NCBI RefSeq assembly: GCF_014649495.1
Contig: NZ_BMTD01000007.1
Span: 310,001 to 374,000 of the forward strand
Direction of reading: 5' to 3'
Source of the DNA: Streptomyces filipinensis
GTDB taxonomy: Bacteria; Actinomycetota; Actinomycetes; Streptomycetales; Streptomycetaceae
DNA length: 64,000 nt
Made by a program: the position numbers and the translations under genes. Below the pieces are notes generated by a model that was given only the letters and a program-made list of their open reading frames with translations, was not told the origin of the DNA and did no database searches. Positions 60,646 through 64,000 of the stretch are shown piece after piece. The stretch's first letter is position 1. Each line of letters begins with the position of its first letter.

Positions 60646-61707
60646 CTACGGGAGTGTCTCTGCCGTCCCTTCGTCCGGTTGCGGCGTGGCCCGCGGGGCC
60701 GTCGTCGCCCGCGGGATCAGCTGGGTGGGCAGGATGATGTGCCGGGTGTGGTCGGCTGCGGTGTCGTCGATGAGCCGCAGGGCGAGTTCTCCCGCGAGCC
60801 GGCCCATGTCGGTGGGTGACTGGGCGACGGTGGACAGATCGAACCACTGGGCCACCTGGTGGTCGTCGAAGCCTATGACGGACATCCGGTCGGGCACCTG
60901 GATGCCGGTCCGCCGCAGGGTGTGGATGACGGCCACGGCCAGCTCGTCCTGTTCGGCGAAGAGCGCGGTGGGTGGCTCGCGCAGGCTCAGCAGCTGTCCG
61001 ATTCCGGTGATCAGACCGCGTGTGTCGTCGGCCGCCATGGTGACCACGAGTTCGTCGTCGAGGGGGATGCCCGCCTCGGTCAGAGCCTGCTGGTAGCCGA
61101 GGAGGCGTTCGCGCGAGCTGAAGCTGAATCCGGTGGCCCCGGTGGTCGGCGCGAACGCGATCCGACGGTGACCGAGGTTGAGCAGGTGCCGGGTGGCCTT
61201 CAGAGCACCGGCGACGTCGTCGACGTACACGCTGGGCCGGCCCTCGGCGTGCTGGCTGACGTAGATGACCGGCATGCCGAGGTCGTCCAGGCGCGCCGTC
61301 TCCTCGGTGGTGAGGTCGAAGCCGAAGACGAGCAGCGCGTCGGCGTTCCGGCGGGCCGGGAGGCGCTCGAAGAACGCGATGCGCTCGGTCATGTCGGGGA
61401 TGACGTAGACGTTCAGTTCCCGGCCGGCCGCGCGCAGCAGGGGCCCCAGGCTCGACAGCGCCGATCCCATGAACCACGAGTTGAGCGTCGGCACGAGCAC
61501 CGCCACGACTCCGGTCTTTCCCGTGACGAGGCTCGCCGCCTGGCGGGAGACCGCGAAGTTCAGCTCGCGGGCGGCCTGTTCGACGCGGGCGCGGACCTCC
61601 GGCGAGACGGTCGGGAGGCCGCGCAGGGTGCGGGAGACGGTGGACGGGGAGACGCCGGCCCGTTCGGCGACGTCGGCCATCGTGGGATGCCGTTGAGCGG
61701 GTGACAT
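60646..61707 (-). CDS. LacI-family regulator of the sugar importer
   Basis: This 353-residue repressor begins with the LacI headpiece TMADVAERAGVSPSTVSRTL, followed by the hinge helix LNFAVSRQAASLVTG. The periplasmic-binding-protein-like sugar domain has VVAVLVPTLNSWFMGSALSS, VFGFDLTTEETARLDDLGMP, and the C-subdomain IGFDDHQVAQWFD. It is divergent from the sugar ABC genes, with an 18-bp perfect palindrome 42 bp upstream of its own start, so autoregulation and sugar-responsive repression of the importer are likely. Confidence 0.93.
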   Translation of the reverse strand: MSPAQRHPTMADVAERAGVSPSTVSRTLRGLPTVSPEVRARVEQAARELNFAVSRQAASLVTGKTGVVAVLVPTLNSWFMGSALSSLGPLLRAAGRELNVYVIPDMTERIAFFERLPARRNADALLVFGFDLTTEETARLDDLGMPVIYVSQHAEGRPSVYVDDVAGALKATRHLLNLGHRRIAFAPTTGATGFSFSSRERLLGYQQALTEAGIPLDDELVVTMAADDTRGLITGIGQLLSLREPPTALFAEQDELAVAVIHTLRRTGIQVPDRMSVIGFDDHQVAQWFDLSTVAQSPTDMGRLAGELALRLIDDTAADHTRHIILPTQLIPRATTAPRATPQPDEGTAETLP

Positions 61708-61748
61708 GAGCGGAAGCTAGCACAGGGGCGGGTCTTGTTCCCATCCCA

Positions 61749-61766
61749 CGTGACAGCGCTGTCACG
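61749..61766. promoter_or_regulatory. LacI operator, perfect 18-bp palindrome CGTGACAGCGCTGTCACG
   Basis: A symmetric site with a central CG, typical of LacI-family operators, lies between the LacI gene and the importer promoter. A further GTGACAG half-site with imperfect partner TCAC (61971-61988) lies in the leader of the importer mRNA. Confidence 0.8.
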
Positions 61767-61855
61767 ACAGTCCTCCGCGGTCGCCATATCAGCCTTTGCC
61801 AGTAACTAGGCCATGTGCTCTTCCAGGCTCGTTCGAACTACCGACAAGTTACGGA

Positions 61856-61884
61856 TTGACTTCGCCTGAGTGCACTCCTAGCGT
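61856..61884 (+). promoter_or_regulatory. Promoter of the sugar importer operon
   Basis: TTGACT (61856-61861), a 17-bp spacer and TAGCGT (61879-61884) match the vegetative consensus. The predicted leader is about 145 nt to the GTG at 62036. Confidence 0.65.
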
Positions 61885-62035
61885 GCAAGCGTTGTCTCGA
61901 CAGGCTCGAAGCCGTTCTTGCCCATCCCTCATTTACGTCTTTGACCTGCACTTTTCTTCATCGAAGTGCCGTGACAGCACAGTCTCACGGGCGATCAGTC
62001 GCGCCTTCGGTTCCCGCACGACCAGGAGAGAGACA

Positions 62036-63334
<1,299 letters not shown>

Positions 63335-63344
63335 GGAGCGGGAG

Positions 63345-64000
63345 ATGACGGACACGACGACCCCGCCCGGCACGGCGGTGCGCGAACACGGCAGCGCCGC
63401 ACCGCGGCCCTCCGCACCTGTGCGCCCGCGTCGCCGCACGCGGGCCCGGGCGACCGCCGGTTCGGGCCGGATGGCGGCACTGCTGGTCTCCCCGACGCTC
63501 CTGGTGCTGACCATCGTGGTGCTCTATCCGACGCTCATGGCGCTGCACGAATCGCTCTACGGACCGAAGGGCCTCGATCCCAGCACCGGATTCATCCGCA
63601 CGACCGAGCCGTTCGTCGGGCTGCACAACTACGCCGGCATACTCGGCGCCGCCGGCCAGCGGTTCTGGAACGCCTTCTGGAACACCACGTTCTTCACGGT
63701 CGTCACGGTGGGCCTGGAGACGGTGATCGGCGTGGTGATGGCACTGATCATGCACCAGGCCTTCAGGGGCCGCGCCCTGGTACGGGCCGGCATCCTCGTG
63801 CCCTGGGCGGTACCCACGGCCATCTCCGGCCTGCTGTGGCGCTGGGTCTTCAACAGCAACGGCATCGCCAACGCGATCCTCGGACGCCAGATCCTGTGGA
63901 CCACCGAGGGCTTCCACGCCAAGGTCGCGGTCGTCGTCGCCGAGGTGTGGAAGACGGCCCCCTTCATCGGACTGCTGGTCCTGGCCGGGCTGCAGGTCAT
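63345..64000 (+). CDS. Sugar ABC transporter permease, MalF type (cut by window edge)
   Basis: 218 residues are present, starting MTDTTTPPGTAVREHGSAAP at ATG 63345 behind GGAGCGGGAG. After a long basic cytosolic tail come membrane segments MAALLVSPTLLVLTIVVLYP, FFTVVTVGLETVIGVVMALI and ILVPWAVPTAISGLLWRWVF. The C-terminal EAA loop lies beyond the edge. It follows the binding-protein gene by 10 nt and would be partnered by a MalG-type permease outside the window. Confidence 0.92.
   Translation, partial: MTDTTTPPGTAVREHGSAAPRPSAPVRPRRRTRARATAGSGRMAALLVSPTLLVLTIVVLYPTLMALHESLYGPKGLDPSTGFIRTTEPFVGLHNYAGILGAAGQRFWNAFWNTTFFTVVTVGLETVIGVVMALIMHQAFRGRALVRAGILVPWAVPTAISGLLWRWVFNSNGIANAILGRQILWTTEGFHAKVAVVVAEVWKTAPFIGLLVLAGLQV

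Overview
The window is GC-rich (roughly 70% or more), with almost uniform G/C in third codon positions, frequent GTG (and one TTG) starts, tightly overlapping ATGA/GTGA junctions, many TetR, LacI and Lrp regulators, an ANTAR protein, a SpoIIE-type phosphatase and an AfsA-family protein. This points to a Streptomyces or close relative. No rRNA, tRNA, CRISPR array, transposase or integrase was seen.

Region 1 (1-15.9 kb) is a divergent catabolic locus. Leftward genes encode a Rieske oxygenase, a polyamine/quaternary-amine-type ABC importer (binding protein, two permeases, ATPase), a flavin amine oxidase-like enzyme and an aldehyde dehydrogenase cut by the window edge. Rightward genes encode a small unknown protein, a NuoF-like flavoprotein, a 3Fe-4S-type ferredoxin, an NDP-forming acyl-CoA synthetase, two sister acyl-CoA dehydrogenases, a 3-hydroxyacyl-CoA dehydrogenase and a TetR regulator. 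The 473-bp divergent control region carries two copies of a TGACTAA-N4-TTAGT(C/T)A operator laid over two opposed promoters. The most economical reading is uptake and degradation of a betaine- or carnitine-like amine, with NADH -> NuoF-like protein -> ferredoxin -> Rieske oxygenase as the electron chain.

Region 2 (16-38.4 kb) is a mixed accessory and housekeeping stretch: small conserved proteins, a TetR/SnoaL-like divergent pair, a secreted three-repeat protein, an EACC1 protein translationally coupled to a 1500-residue caspase-STAND-WD40 protein (a predicted NTP-dependent conflict or cell-suicide system), small membrane proteins, a PAS-GAF-SpoIIE-HATPase protein, a decayed GT39 mannosyltransferase, a GH15 hydrolase, a lipocalin-like protein, a frameshifted Lrp regulator divergent from lactate 2-monooxygenase, an orphan molybdopterin-dehydrogenase FAD subunit and a YbdK-type ligase.

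Region 3 (38.5-51.1 kb) holds an MFS exporter fused to three carboxypeptidase-regulatory-like domains, a CGNR zinc-finger regulator whose apparent operator recurs three times in front of neighbouring genes, an Asp-nucleophile alpha/beta hydrolase with a Tat signal, a secreted tripeptidyl-peptidase-like protein preceded by a hairpin that covers its ribosome binding site, a GAF-ANTAR protein, and a P450/ferredoxin pair divergent from a TetR regulator with a well-defined operator and promoter.

Region 4 (51.7-60.5 kb) is a compact six-gene operon: PEP-synthase/rifampin-phosphotransferase-like enzyme, nucleotidyltransferase with a long Pro/Ala linker, reductase-type SDR, NDP-kinase-like protein, AfsA-family protein and UbiA-like membrane protein. 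I do not recognise this combination. It looks like a pathway for a phosphorylated or nucleotidylated, possibly prenylated, butyrolactone-type small molecule. Region 5 (60.6-64 kb) is a LacI-controlled sugar ABC importer cut by the right edge.
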